From: Rallus limicola
Lineage: Eukaryota > Chordata > Aves > Gruiformes > Rallidae
DNA length: 64,000 nucleotides
Reading direction: 5' to 3'
Assembly: GCA_022605955.1 (NCBI GenBank)
Contig: JAKCOZ010000006.1
Location: forward strand, 434,001 to 498,000
The notes beneath the pieces were generated by a model. The model was not told the origin of the DNA. It ran no database searches and was given only the letters and a program-made list of their open reading frames with translations. The position numbers and the translations under genes were made by a program. Of the stretch, positions 23,649 to 35,955 are shown in pieces (position 1 is the stretch's first letter; each line of letters opens with the position of its first letter).

Positions 23649-26004
23649 AAGAGCAGCATTTCAATTACCAAGTAGTAAAGATCCAATCCAGTCTTCACTG
23701 AATGTCCCACAACATGTAAAAGCAGAAACAAAACTTGGAATAAAAACATTACTTATTATTCCATTACTTATTCATGAAATGTCTTTTCATGATCACATGA
23801 CATTAGCATTACTAAACTCTGCCTTTTCTCAGGCACAGATATTCCCCTCTTACAAGTAAAGCCACTATTCCTACCATTCAAGCAAAAATAGTGATGAAAT
23901 AAAAAGAGACTGAAAAAAGCAGACTACTAATAAAAGAATGAAGCCCAGGACATCGCTACCACTGCATGACATTAATAACACAAACCACTGCACGGCTAGC
24001 TGGGTCACTTAGCTAAGGTGTGACTTGAAGCCAGAAGGGAAAGAGGCGACACAGATAAGGAATCTGAAGGCTAATTATTCATGGCTAAGTTATTTCAATA
24101 GTTACAACTAATTATTATAGAAGCTCCACTGCAATCCTCATATCCAGAAGAAAGAAAAAGTATGCCTACAAGGTAGCATGAAGCTGAAGCGCTCTGCAAT
24201 CTCCCCTTCTTCATCCCCATCAAATAGGAAAAAGGAAATGAAAGGGCAGAGCAAGCTACCTTAAGCATACTATGGGAAACACGGAGGAAGCACCTTGGAC
24301 AGGGCTTTCTTCAGCCTGATCTAGAATTCATTTCACTGTCCCTTATAATATTTACAGCTCAGAGTTTATGCAAGGAATGTGACAGCAGCAAAGCAGCCCT
24401 TTAATCAGTATAGATCATAGGAAACAAGTATTTCAAAATAAAGGGCACACCAATCTAGAGAACATATATCATGCAGACAAACCTCAAAAGAGCCAAAACA
24501 GGGGGGCAAAACAGCTAGTTACTGTGGTGCAAGCATTCATAACAAAAAACCCCAAACAGTCTGAAGCTGTATATACTCCATCCACCTGGTTCAATGACAC
24601 AACTTTTTTAATGCCAAGAACTTTGCAGCAAGAACTGAAAACAGAGCAGCACAGTGAAGGGCAACACTCCTGAACACTAACAAAAAGCAGACAAAACCAA
24701 AACTAAACGTGAACAAATGAGTCAGTTATTCTGCAGAACAGCAAATGAGCCTTCCCTGGTCGCCTATGAGTGTCTACAACTTCCTAACAGAAACAAATAA
24801 GTCAAACCCCAGGATAAGAGCTGACAACTGATCTGTGTCTCAGATTGGGGGAACTGCCATTGGCACCTCACATCCCTAATTCAGAATAGATCTGGATTGG
24901 GTGAAGAATTCTAAGAAAGAGACAGACTTCTCACTATGTCACAGACCTCCATGCTGCAGAGCCCTCCCACAGAAAGGGACCAAGAGCATCATTAGAAGAG
25001 AGACAAAAAACAAAACATAAACCATCAAATACAACCAGCTTGGACAAACCTACACTGCTGGCCACACTCAGAAACACCATGTTTACCAGAAAGAGCAGCA
25101 CGAACAACAAATTGCTGTGAAGGGATGTGACAGCAGACAGCCACAAGCTGCCTCACCACATCCTTTTTTTTTTAATCAGTAGTTACAGAGGAAATCAAGC
25201 ATTTTCCAAAAGGAATTGCTGTGCAAGGACATGAAGGGACTAGATAACAAATGAGCTTACTGCCTGCAGAACCATTCAGCTGGCTGATGTCCTGTGTGAG
25301 CAGAATCCAGTGGCTATCACACAGCTAAAGGCCACAAAACCAAAACAGGTCAGAAAACACTCATGATCATAACACAGACTCTCTAACTATCAAAGTGAGA
25401 TGGCACCACGACCATAGCTTCTGGACATTTCCTACAATGTGCATAACCATTAGCTTCATCTTGAACAGAAGTAGCTTCTAAGCACCATGTGATACCAACA
25501 AAGAAAAGCATGCCACACATTGCTTTCCCTGGTACAGCTGCATTGCTAGGAGCATAAAAAAATTTCATTTTAAAAAACAAAACATGACATTTACCTCATT
25601 CACCAACCCTCTGGTTGGGAAGGGGAGGTGGGAGGTGGGTGGTGGATAAAGAGGACTTCTATACTGTACACCACCTTGGGAGAGACTACTATTGGGATGT
25701 GGGCAGAATTTCACTCAAATTTTACCCTTCTAAGTATTCCTCTCTTTCAAGCTTGAAGTTTTTTGGGAATCTGAAAACATTCGTGTTTCAAATTCAAAGG
25801 ACAAAAGGCAAAAAAAGAGAAAAGAGGAGTACAGTTAAAAACAATTACTGATTTTTTTCATTACCAAGTGAAAAGGTGGCAGAAGAGGCAACCCTAAGAG
25901 GACCTAAATAAAAGCTATGTATCTTGTCAGTGCACCTCAAGTATCCTTCAGAAAACTTCTACAGAAACGTGTCTCTAAAATATAAAAGGACAAACCACTC
26001 TCCA

Positions 26005-26500
26005 CATCCAAAGATGTAGAACTGTTGGAGAGGATTCAGAGGAGGGCCAGAGGAGATGACTAGAGGGCTGGAGCACCCCCCTACAAAGAGAGGCTGAGGG
26101 AGCTGGGCTGGTTCAGCCTAGAGAAGAGAAGGCTGTGGGGGGACCTCATTGCAGCCTTCCAGGCCCTGAAGGGAGCAGAGAAACAGCAGGGGAATCCACT
26201 TTTTAAAAGGATAGATAATGGCAGGACAAGGGGGAATGGATTCAAGCTAAAGGAAGGAAGGTTTAGATTAGATATTAGGGGGAAGTTCTTTACAGAGACA
26301 CTGGTCGGGTACTGGAACAGGCTGCCCAGAGAGGGGGTGGATACCCCAGCCCTGGAGGTGTTCAAGGCCAGGTCAGATGGGACCTTGGGCAACCTTGTGT
26401 AGATCCAGGCCTGGAGGTTGGGGCCCTACCTGGAGCAGGGGGTTGGAACTGTATGCACCTTGGGGTCCCATCCAACCCAAATGATTCTACGGTTCGATAG
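26005..26500 (+). mobile_element. CR1 LINE fragment, sense
   Basis: Sense CR1 with GGCTGAGGGAGCTGGGCTGG, CTGGAGGTGTTCAAGGCCAG and a terminal ATGATTCTACGGTTCG. The paralogue at 44027-44290 is shortened by two deletions. Confidence 0.85.
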
Positions 26501-26840
26501 TATACAAGTGGAAGGAACATCAACCTGCACCAAAACTGGTGCCACTTCATCAGTGACTCAGCACTGAAGCAAATGAAAACATCCTGACAACCTGCAGAAC
26601 TTCTGTCTCAGGCCTCATACTATCTCAAGGTAAAAGCAGGCAGACTTCACCTAGCACAATCTTACAACATCACACAGCTCACCACGCAGAGATAAAGACA
26701 TCACACATGGCCAGCTGCACAGCTTACTCTGCAAAATCCCTTTCAGTTTCTCCCCTGAAAACAGAGATATTGGATAGAGGAGGCAAAATGTAACAGCAGG
26801 GATCATTTCAAAACAGACATTACTGTTGTGTCAGCTCTAC

Positions 26841-29800
26841 CTTTCCTGCAGAAGAAGTTCCTGAACGTTGCACACAGGTAGGTGCAGTTGCCACCATGCA
26901 TATCAAGACGCAGGGGGGAGTAATGCTGCCCATATTCTCCGTCAACATCATCCAGTACAGGTTTAGTGGGTGGAAGGGCAAATTGACTTAAAAAACAAAA
27001 AAACAACAATACTACAATTAAGCAAGGGGAAATTCCTTCCTAGAAAGAATCAAACATCTTTGGTTTATCATGATTCTTTCCAGCTGTCTAACACAGTGTC
27101 TAACACTTCTCATCAGCTGTCCAGTCTAGCCAAAGGCAGAAACTATGGCAGTCAACTTATAAAAGAGCAAGCATCGGTTTAACTGCAAATCTAAAAGCCA
27201 ACTACAGCAGATGACTCTAGAAGAGCATTTCCTGAATAATTTTGGCTGTGCCTAACCTACAAGTGAAACTACTGCACACAAATGACCAGAAAAGCCTAAA
27301 TCCCAGAGCTACCTGAGCAGCTCCTACAGAGGATCCTGTTTAGAAGAAAGGGAAATGGTATTAGGAACATAAAACAACCAATAGATACAACAGTATCTTA
27401 GCAGAAAACTAAGGGGGTGGGCAGGGCATAAGTCTCAAAAATCATCATCTAAAGCTAAAAAGAATCCATCTTTTTAAACAGAGTAAAAACAGGTATTATA
27501 GGCTGCAATAAAGACATAGACACAACGACTTCATAGGAAATACAGCTAGTTTTTCAGTGGCACTGAAAGATAAATGCAGGCATCTTCACAGTTTACTGGG
27601 TCTTTTTCTCCCCTCTTACACAGCTCAAGATTATTTTCCTACTTCCTAAAATGCCTTCCTCTTTCCTAGGTCTTTCAGATAGGAAAAAGGAATAAAACGG
27701 TTCCTCCTGAAAGAGGAGAAAGCATGGGCAGTGTATTTCTAACTTTCTCAATACAGCAAGTCCTAATACACTTGTGTGACTAAATTATCTCCTTAACAGC
27801 CTAACAATGCCAACATTTTAGTATGGAAATACTTCTACAGCTTTGCATGTAGTTACCATAACTGTTGTTTGGATTAAACTAGAATGGTTAATTACTGCCT
27901 AAAGATAAACCTCTTAACAGCAGCCAATTTGAACTGTAAAACTCAAAGCTTTATTCAAAAGGTTATCTTTATTGCCCACAAAGGAGAAACCAATACTTAC
28001 ACAGTAGCAGAACCCAAAGCACTTCTCTCAACAAGTTGGTGATAATCAAGACTCACCATAACAAAAGCAATTTCATTTTTCTCCTGAAAAGTTAGTTCAA
28101 GTAGATGTATTTTCATCTGGAAAGACTTCTTCTCCACAATGTCTTCCTGAGCATTAAAATTCATAGATAAATGCTGCTGCATATTACTCTGCCAGTTTCT
28201 GTAGCAATGCTAATAATGGCTTGCTTTAACACTTAAGACTCCTAGAACCACGACTGTCTTTTCACAAGAGTACAGAACACACATAAAAGATCACAGCGTT
28301 TCTGGGTTATGGAGAAAGCTATGCCAGGGCAAAAGTTAGCAGCAGCAATCCATCAACTGTACTTCTCCAGCTTCTACTTACCACTGCAAACAGGCCTGGA
28401 TACAGAATATCTAAGCACCCAGCTTATTTTCCTAGGTAAGGAGCTATTTGCAAAGAGGGACAAGATCAGTGAGGAATATAGAGCTATGCAACAGAAATAT
28501 GGAGTTTCAATGTAAAAACCCAGATGTCTTCACCAGATTATGAGCTCCTGGGAAAGCGGTAAGACATGCCTTCTACGGGCCTACAGAGCTCAAAGAAAAC
28601 TTCAGGGCTCCATGTGAGAGCTAAACAGAGCCAAAGGTGTCTATTCCCTTCAAGAACACAGAAAGCTAACATTGCAGCTCTTCTTAAAAAAAAAAAAAAA
28701 ATTCAATTTGCGTTTTTAAATCCTATATATATAGAGGCAAACACATAACAGTGGCAAAATTATTCACTGCCAGTATCTCTTCCTGTCCTGAGAAGTGGGC
28801 ACCTCAGGGTTGCCAAAGAGAAAATGGCATCCCCTATTCAAACCTACCTTTTGGGGTTTTTTGTTTTTCAGCTACTCCAGTACTTCTGCAGTACAAAATT
28901 ATGGCTCTACAACTTACAGTGACAGAGATTTATCAATGACACAGCCTCTCAGTCTTTGTCTACCCAAATGCCCAAAGGCCCACAGAACCTGTCCTCGACT
29001 GCCAAAGCCACCAGCATCAGCACTTCCCGTTACACAGCTGAGCTACATGTAAAAACCCAAGATGTGTGGCATTTATGATTCTTACACCCATCTACAGCTA
29101 AAGTGCCTTCTGCTACTCTGCCCACAAAGAGAGGAAGAGCAGCTGTTTGGGAGAGTAAGCAGGAAAAACATAGACTAAGGTGAGAGGCCTGATGCTTAAC
29201 AACTGTGTGGAACTTCATTAGGATAGAACCATTGCCAGGTGTGAAAAGCAACAGGCAAGGGGTAACATGCTAGCAAGACCACAGGGACACAAATCTATTA
29301 AACTGCTGAAGAGACAAAGTCAACCCATAATAGGTTCCCTCAGGTCAGCCACTCTCAAGTTTCCTAGGAACGGGACACCTTTAAAGGAGAGTGAAACATA
29401 TATTCCTTCTGTGGCTTGAAACAGTTCCTCCAGTGATTGTGCACATTGGAGGTAGCAAGACTTTCCAGCTGAAAATGAGACAGTTTAGAGCAACAGGCTC
29501 CCTGAGGAAAGTTCCTTGCCATTCCTGAATAATATGAAGTTTACCTCAATACCATGGCAGGGGGGAAGAAATTGCTGCCAACCTCTGAATTCAGTCCAAG
29601 AGCAGAACCCCTGAGATAGGGCTTTCCTAGCCCCTAACTACACAACTTTAGGCAGACACTGAGGTCCCGGTGTATTCACTCTAGTTCTCTGGAGTAGAGA
29701 TCTACTTTAGATGTTCTGCACTGCTCTCCAAAGACATCCACCTCTTCACACACCCTACAGAGACTCTTAAACTCAGACACAATACCAAGAACCGAATATC

Positions 29801-32800
29801 CCCAAACAGGCACATTTGACCATGTGGTCACTAGATGGAATCACTGAATATTTACCCATATCAAGCAAGCTACAAAAGGGTTCTCTTTCTTCATTTTTTA
29901 GGCAAATACTTTGCTGCTTCTTGAGGAACCTTGTGGGTTCTTCTGGGTGAATGAAAATGCTCTCTTTTCAGAGCTTTACTGCTAGGGTTTTATGTAAGAA
30001 GCATGGAGGTGATACTGCACATACTAAAACCACACAGACATGTGGAAAACTCCTGGAGAGAAACCAACAAATACATACATATATACCTCAAATAGAAAAT
30101 TGGAATTTAAACTTCTCAGAATGCCAGAAAAACACTGTACAAACTTCAGTTACAGAACAACAGCTAGCCCACATTGAGCTGTGGACTATTTGTATTTATA
30201 CGCCTGTACTTATATTCTACATGCAGCCAAACACCAGCTGCCCTAAAGTCACATACACGCCCACCAGAGAAAAAGAAACCCACGTTAGAAACATCGATTA
30301 CCTGGTTGTTGCCACATAAACATTATGAACTGTCCCAGTCTAAATGTCTCGCTTTAAAGTCTCCTTAATTGACATGTTTCTTTCATGCTCACTTGTAGCT
30401 GCAATGTCAGATTCAGCTTTGCAAGGCAGAACCTATTAACCTGCATCTTGTAGGCTTTAGCATGCCAGTAGCTGCATTAACCTATCAATTCCTGCCATAG
30501 CTTGCTGGATTATATCTATCTCTTGCTGAAAAGCTCCACCAGTGAAGAGAAGGACACAGGCTTTGGAAGAAAGGCTACAGAGAGGATTTCTAAGAAAGAA
30601 TTATCTTGTTAAGGCAAACCTAGGTCAGATAGCTCTTACAGACACATTATCAAGGGTTCCATTAAAAAAAAACACCCCCAAAAATCCCAGGTTAAAACTT
30701 ACCCATTCTTGCTGGGAGCTTTGCTTTGGTCAGGAAGCAATGGCCTAACTCCACATAGTTTTAGCGTTGACAGGATGTCTAGGCATGGCCAACTTGCACT
30801 GGTCCAAAGCATAGTAACAGATGTGTCCTTAAAGGACAGTTTGGCCTTCTCCAGTACATGCTCCTTTCCATTTTTGTCCTTTAGAACAATTATCCAACTC
30901 AAGCAAGAGGCTCTGTTATTTAGGAATTGAGAGGGAAGGAGGCTGTTTAAAAAAGTCATTCTGAAAAGGACAAAACTTAAGCAACGTTTTCAACAGAGTT
31001 TTCACATTTCTACTGACTGCTACTTACCTTTCTCAGGCTATTTCATTTATAGACTATCACTGGATCTTCCCATTCTGATACACATTTTACAGCCCTATTT
31101 CCACCTCACGCCCACCCAGCATTTCCAAAGCCATTAACAGTCTCTGAATGCTCTTCTGTGAATGTCTTCTGTGACAAGGCATTGCTCACCTCACAGCTTC
31201 TCTGTTTTTACAGGGAAGACCTGTATAAACATCTCCAGGTTTAACAAGTCGCATTACTCTAGCTTTGACAGCAGCTCTTTGTTTCAAGGTTTATTCTTTC
31301 TTCAAACCCAGGCTTTCTATCAGGTAGAGCAGCATGGTCCAAGGAAACGGTTTCTGGTTGTTCAGATTTCATTGTCCAAAGTGTCCTTTCTGGTTGAAAA
31401 CAACTGGAATAAATTTTCAGCCAGATTGCACTGAAAATAAAAACACGTTTGTGCACGTTTCCTCCATCGGGGAGGAAAACCAACCTTCCAACAGGTCCTA
31501 TCAGCTTGGTTTCCCAGGTGCAAACATGAAGGCTGAGGAACCAAAACATGGTAGATATCAGTCTTTTTTATGGGTTTATTACATTATCTCAAAGAATATG
31601 GAATCGCTGAATACATTTCTTGTTCTGCATTATACTTGCCAAATGATGCATTTATGTCTTTCTGCTCTATCACAGAGGAAAAAAAAAAACCCCCCAAAAA
31701 AACCCAGCCCCTACACAAAACAGGGAAGTTATTCAGTCAACTCTTACAACATGCCAGTGAGTAGTGCTCTACAAAGTAGGATCCTTAGATATTGGGAACT
31801 TCCCACTGTCTTATGCCTCTCAAGACACCAGTAGTGTATCTGGTTTTCAAAAGCCTTCCTTCATTCAAAGACTGAATGCAGCCCACACTGCCTCCTACCC
31901 ATGAAAACCACCCTTGCTTCATCAGCTGCTGAGAATAAATCCCCCCATGCTGAGAGCCAGGCTCTTCCTTATTGATGCAAACGTCCCCGGCAGTTTGCAA
32001 AACCCTTCCTCCACCCGGCTGCTCTGCAGATACACGGACAAGCTCCCACAACCATTGTGTGAGTCAAAGCTGCTTCAAACGCACACCCATACGCTTCTAG
32101 GACTGGTAAAAGGGGGGTCGCAGCCAACATAAGCTTCCAACTTCACTTGCCCAGAATCTGCAGGGGGTGCAGGGGGTGGTATGAAGAAAAATCTCCGCAG
32201 GAAAACAAACATTTAAGATACTTCCATTTTGAGATCAGCAAAGACAACCCAGGTACCACACACTAGAAAACATTTCTGATGGCAGGGAGGAAATTTTTCT
32301 TTAACTCCAAAGCAGCTCAGAATTGCAGGATGATGAAAACAGGAGAGAGCTCCTTGAGACATTTTAGCTGGGGAAAATGAGCTGTGTATCATACAACTTA
32401 GTCAGCCTAAAAAGCCCCTTAAGATGTCCACCTCTAACTCTCCACTTGAAAGTCCCTCCCAAGACAGACATCCTTTCTTTCATGGGGGGAGATGCTCAGC
32501 ATCTGGCTGCATGATGCTCAAGAGGCAGGGCTTTGCAGTTGGCATTGCCTGCATTTTGAAGGTAGTCTCTGGCAGTGTGAGCTCAACGATGACCAACTTG
32601 CCACCAGTACCTACCACCTTTCTCCTCACTATCAGTTACACGCTGACTCTTCCTTTCCCAGAGCAACATGGTGTAGGCATAGGAGAAATCAGTTCAAGCA
32701 GCACGAAATTTCCACAAGAGCAGGGAGGCGAAGGAGAGAAAAGGGGGACTTGGAATCACAAGTGTTTAGGGAGGTATCACTGCCCCTTCATCCTCAACTT

Positions 32801-35022
32801 CGTAAGAATTCAAGGGACACAAATGAAAAAGGCATCCAACAGAGAAGCATGAGCTTGCCTCTGTCACAGGAGAAAACACACCACTTTGAGTAAGGCCTCT
32901 TACTGTACAGTGTTACAAGCCAACCAAAGCTCTTACAGCTAACTCAAAGGCCAGAATCACAGATGCACCGCTGTCAGTCGTCACTCAGGCACAATGGCAA
33001 AAAGATCTGGGCAAGGCCAAAAGATCTTTCCCTGTGCTCTGCTTTCTCCTTCCCACTTTCATGAGCACTTGGTACAGGTGATCAAAAGCCTCACGCTTCC
33101 GGACAGACCATCTATCTGAGCTTCTCATGCTGCATGAGAGGAAGGCCAGAATAACGCCACATCCTAGGGCAGCAGGGTCCAGAAACGCAGCTCAGCAACA
33201 TTTCCCTGCCTTCATCAGTGCCAAGGAACTGCTAAAGCACATGCAATGTTTGAAGGCCCCAAAGACAAAGCACAGCATTAGGCAGCACAGGTGTCTCACA
33301 GTGAAACACTGATTATTCCGCTGCATCAAGGACAGCCTCCCTTACACCCAGGGCAGCAGAAATATCCTCAAAAACACCGTCTGCCTAAAAGCCACAATCC
33401 TAGGAAAAAAGTTATGCCCATGTGTCATACTTACCACATACAACCCAGGTTCTCTTTTCTTGATCCCTTCACAAAGTTGTCATGATACTAGTAGGAGCAA
33501 TTTATGAACTCTCTAGAAGCCATCACTTACAAAAAACTCTGTCAGTATTTAACTGTCTCTTTTGTTTTCATTTATAAGTCTAAATTTCATTTAGAATTTA
33601 TTCCTTGACAGGAAGAGCAACAGATAAAACCTACTAATGGATCACTTGACTAAATGCAACTCTCTACCAAAAAAACAAAACCAAAAGGGATTAAAGAGCT
33701 AAATAAGCAGGATTTCAAAATGATAAAAACTGTAACAATCCTTCTGACTACACACAACTAAGGATAGCCTACGACTAGTACTTGTGCTTCCCTCTTCTTC
33801 ACTTGTTGTTGGCCAGATGATAGAAGTTCTTATTCACACAACCAACACACAACAGGGACCCAGCACCCAAATAGATAAGAATTTTTATCAGCGTTTCTGG
33901 TGGCATACTGGAAAACAAGAGAAACACTATTAGACTTGGCTGTAAACTCCAGAAATGACAATGGGAAAGAATTTTAATTCAAAGCAGAGCAAAGCAAAAG
34001 ATGTGGGAACTACCAGCTTCTAAATACACAAATCAAAACTCACCTGAAGAGTTAATGGAAAACTTTGGGCTCGGATTTGTCTCAAATACTTGCTTACAAC
34101 TATTCAACACAACCCAGTCAAGCACCACAGCACAATTATGTGCAACATTATAGGCGTGCATTTTGTTAAACTTTATTAACTCCAGAATCACAGAATAGAA
34201 TCACAGAAAGCACTAGGCTATAAGGGACCTTTAAAGCTGAGAGGAAGGTTTTTCCTTTTTTTCCTCATCTTTCACACCAAATTAACAACATAAACTCAAG
34301 TGTCCTTCCAGTGGAAAGCAAAGAACTACACAGGAAGCTGCAAAATGTACAAAACAAAGAAAATTGATTCATCTTTCATATAACATCTTCTTACATCTCT
34401 TTATGTGGAAGCCTAACAGATTTTCAAAACAAGTATACTGGAAGTGCCCTTTCACCATCCAAACTCTCAAAAGGGAAGGAAGCGTTTACTTTGCAGCAAA
34501 TATGCAGCAGCCACGTTATTCCTTCCCCCCTCACCCCATTCAACCATCCTAAGCCTCTCCAGACAAAGAAAAGAGCATCGAGAGAAACATCAGGAGTTTC
34601 ATTCCAACCCGTTTTGCACTGAAGTAATACAGTAGCAATTCATATTCTCAAGGAACACGACAGCTCATGATTTGCAAAGGAGTTGCTGAAGGCTTTGCAT
34701 GACTCAGAAAACTCCCATGCTTCAGATGAGCTTCAATAAGGAGGGAAAACCCTGCCTGAAAACATTCAAAGGAAAGCAAATATTTTCAGCTCAGTACTCT
34801 ATCTGGCACAGAAATCTCCAAAGCATGAACATCATACCTGGAAGCAGCCAAAAGATGGCTTAATGGTGTGCACGCTTACTCCTAAACTGAAGGCATACTC
34901 ACCTCTCAATGCACAAACGAGCTTTTGCTTCTGTGGAAGGCATCAAATACAGACTTTGCATTGCAGCAGTTACAGTTTCACCACAGTCCCCAGGCCTGGC
35001 ACCAAAGCTTCTTGAGCTAGTT
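26841..35022 (-). pseudogene. FBXO15: FBXO15 copy B, partial and disrupted
   Basis: Minus-strand exons: exon 2 35022-34903, exon 3 33907-33803, exon 4 31430-31190, exon 5 30912-30703, exon 7 28083-28001, exon 8 26986-26841. Exon 3 encodes the F-box core (MPPETLIKILIYLGAGSLL, then CVGCVNKNFYHLAN). Its donor is weakened, GTGAAG where copy C has GTGAGG. Exon 4 is 241 nt instead of 243; the 2-nt loss near 31303 shifts the frame and leads to an early stop. Exon 6 is absent: sequence equivalent to copy A 1630-2520 is deleted at 29821. Exon 8 encodes the conserved YLCATFRNFF block. No exon 1 or exons 9-11 were found; the left side runs into duplicated block D at 23860. Identity is firm, and non-function is strongly suggested. 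Confidence 0.83.
34178..34244 (-). mobile_element. Short CR1 3' tail fragment (copy B)
   Basis: Paralogous to 4534-4600. Confidence 0.6.
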
Positions 35023-35630
35023 CTAAAAAGAGAAAGCTGTTAGGAGTCACATCATCACAAAATGAAGAAATATGCCCACTGTGCAGAGCGAGACACCTCA
35101 TCCCAGCTGAGATTCAGGGAATACATTGCACGAGAACTCACTATTATCGGTTCACACATTGGAAGAATTATCACCAAATTAAATACCTGACATCAAAAAA
35201 GATGCCAGATTTAAACTCCTAGGGGTCTCTCCTATGATTAATTGCTCACAGCATTCAGAGAATAGTGCTGCACCACAAAACCAGTTTCAATCCAACAGAG
35301 ATTACCCTTACAGTTACCCCACTGAGGCCACCATCACCAAGCTCCAGACAGGCCCCTGCAGCAAGGCCAAATCACTGATGAATCCCCTGTTGTGCCATAT
35401 TACTCTGGAGACAGTTTCAAGCACTTCAAATTCCCTAAGCTATTAAAAGAGAGAAAATAAAACAGGACCTTGAAACACTCTCAAAAACTGACAAGGCTCA
35501 AAAAGACTATGCAACACAACCATGCTTGAAAGACATCTTTAGTCTCCTTTCCAATTTTCCCCTGCTAAGCCACTAGAAACTTTGCAGGTAAGAGTTCAGT
35601 TAACAGGCAAGATGTGTACCAATGCTTTGA

Positions 35631-35955
35631 TTATCAGAGAACCACAGGCTGGTTTGGCTTGGCAGGGACCTCAAAGCCCATCTTGATCCAGCACCCCTGC
35701 CATGGGCAGCGACACCCTTCACTAGACCAGGTTGCCCAAAGCCCCAGCCAACCGGGCCTTGAACACTGCCAGGGAGGGGGCAGACACAGCTTCTCTGGGC
35801 AGCCAGGCCCACACTGTCCTCACAGGGAAGTTCTTCCTCATAGCTAATCTAAATCTGTCCTCCTTCAGGTTAAAACCATTATTCTTTCTCCTTGTCAACA
35901 GTCGCTCTCCATCTTCTCTGTAGGCCCCCTTTAGGCACTAGAAGGCTGCAGCAAG
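35631..35955 (-). mobile_element. CR1 LINE 3' fragment (copy B)
   Basis: Paralogue of the fragment at 5985-6310 with a few substitutions. Confidence 0.8.

Larger units (their letters stand above)
20885..23860. repeat. Duplicated block D1
   Basis: Bases 20885-21165 match 61222-61500 and 22017-23858 match 62255-63512 at high identity. The central part (21166-22016 versus 61501-62254) is different in the two copies. D1 ends at a CCTCTTACAA boundary and runs straight into the 3' side of FBXO15 copy B. It contains a TG microsatellite and a GGAA/GCAA array but no exon I can support. Confidence 0.75.

Noticed and set aside
23212..23859. Frames of 120-195 codons rich in Lys/Ser/Gln or Leu/Ala across the GGAA/GCAA array
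   Set aside because: Microsatellite translation; absent from the paralogous block.
34042..34180. Possible extra FBXO15 exon between exons 2 and 3 (ends SINSSG before GTGAGT)
   Set aside because: Exons 2 and 3 already join in phase and the segment overlaps a CR1 tail; no family match.
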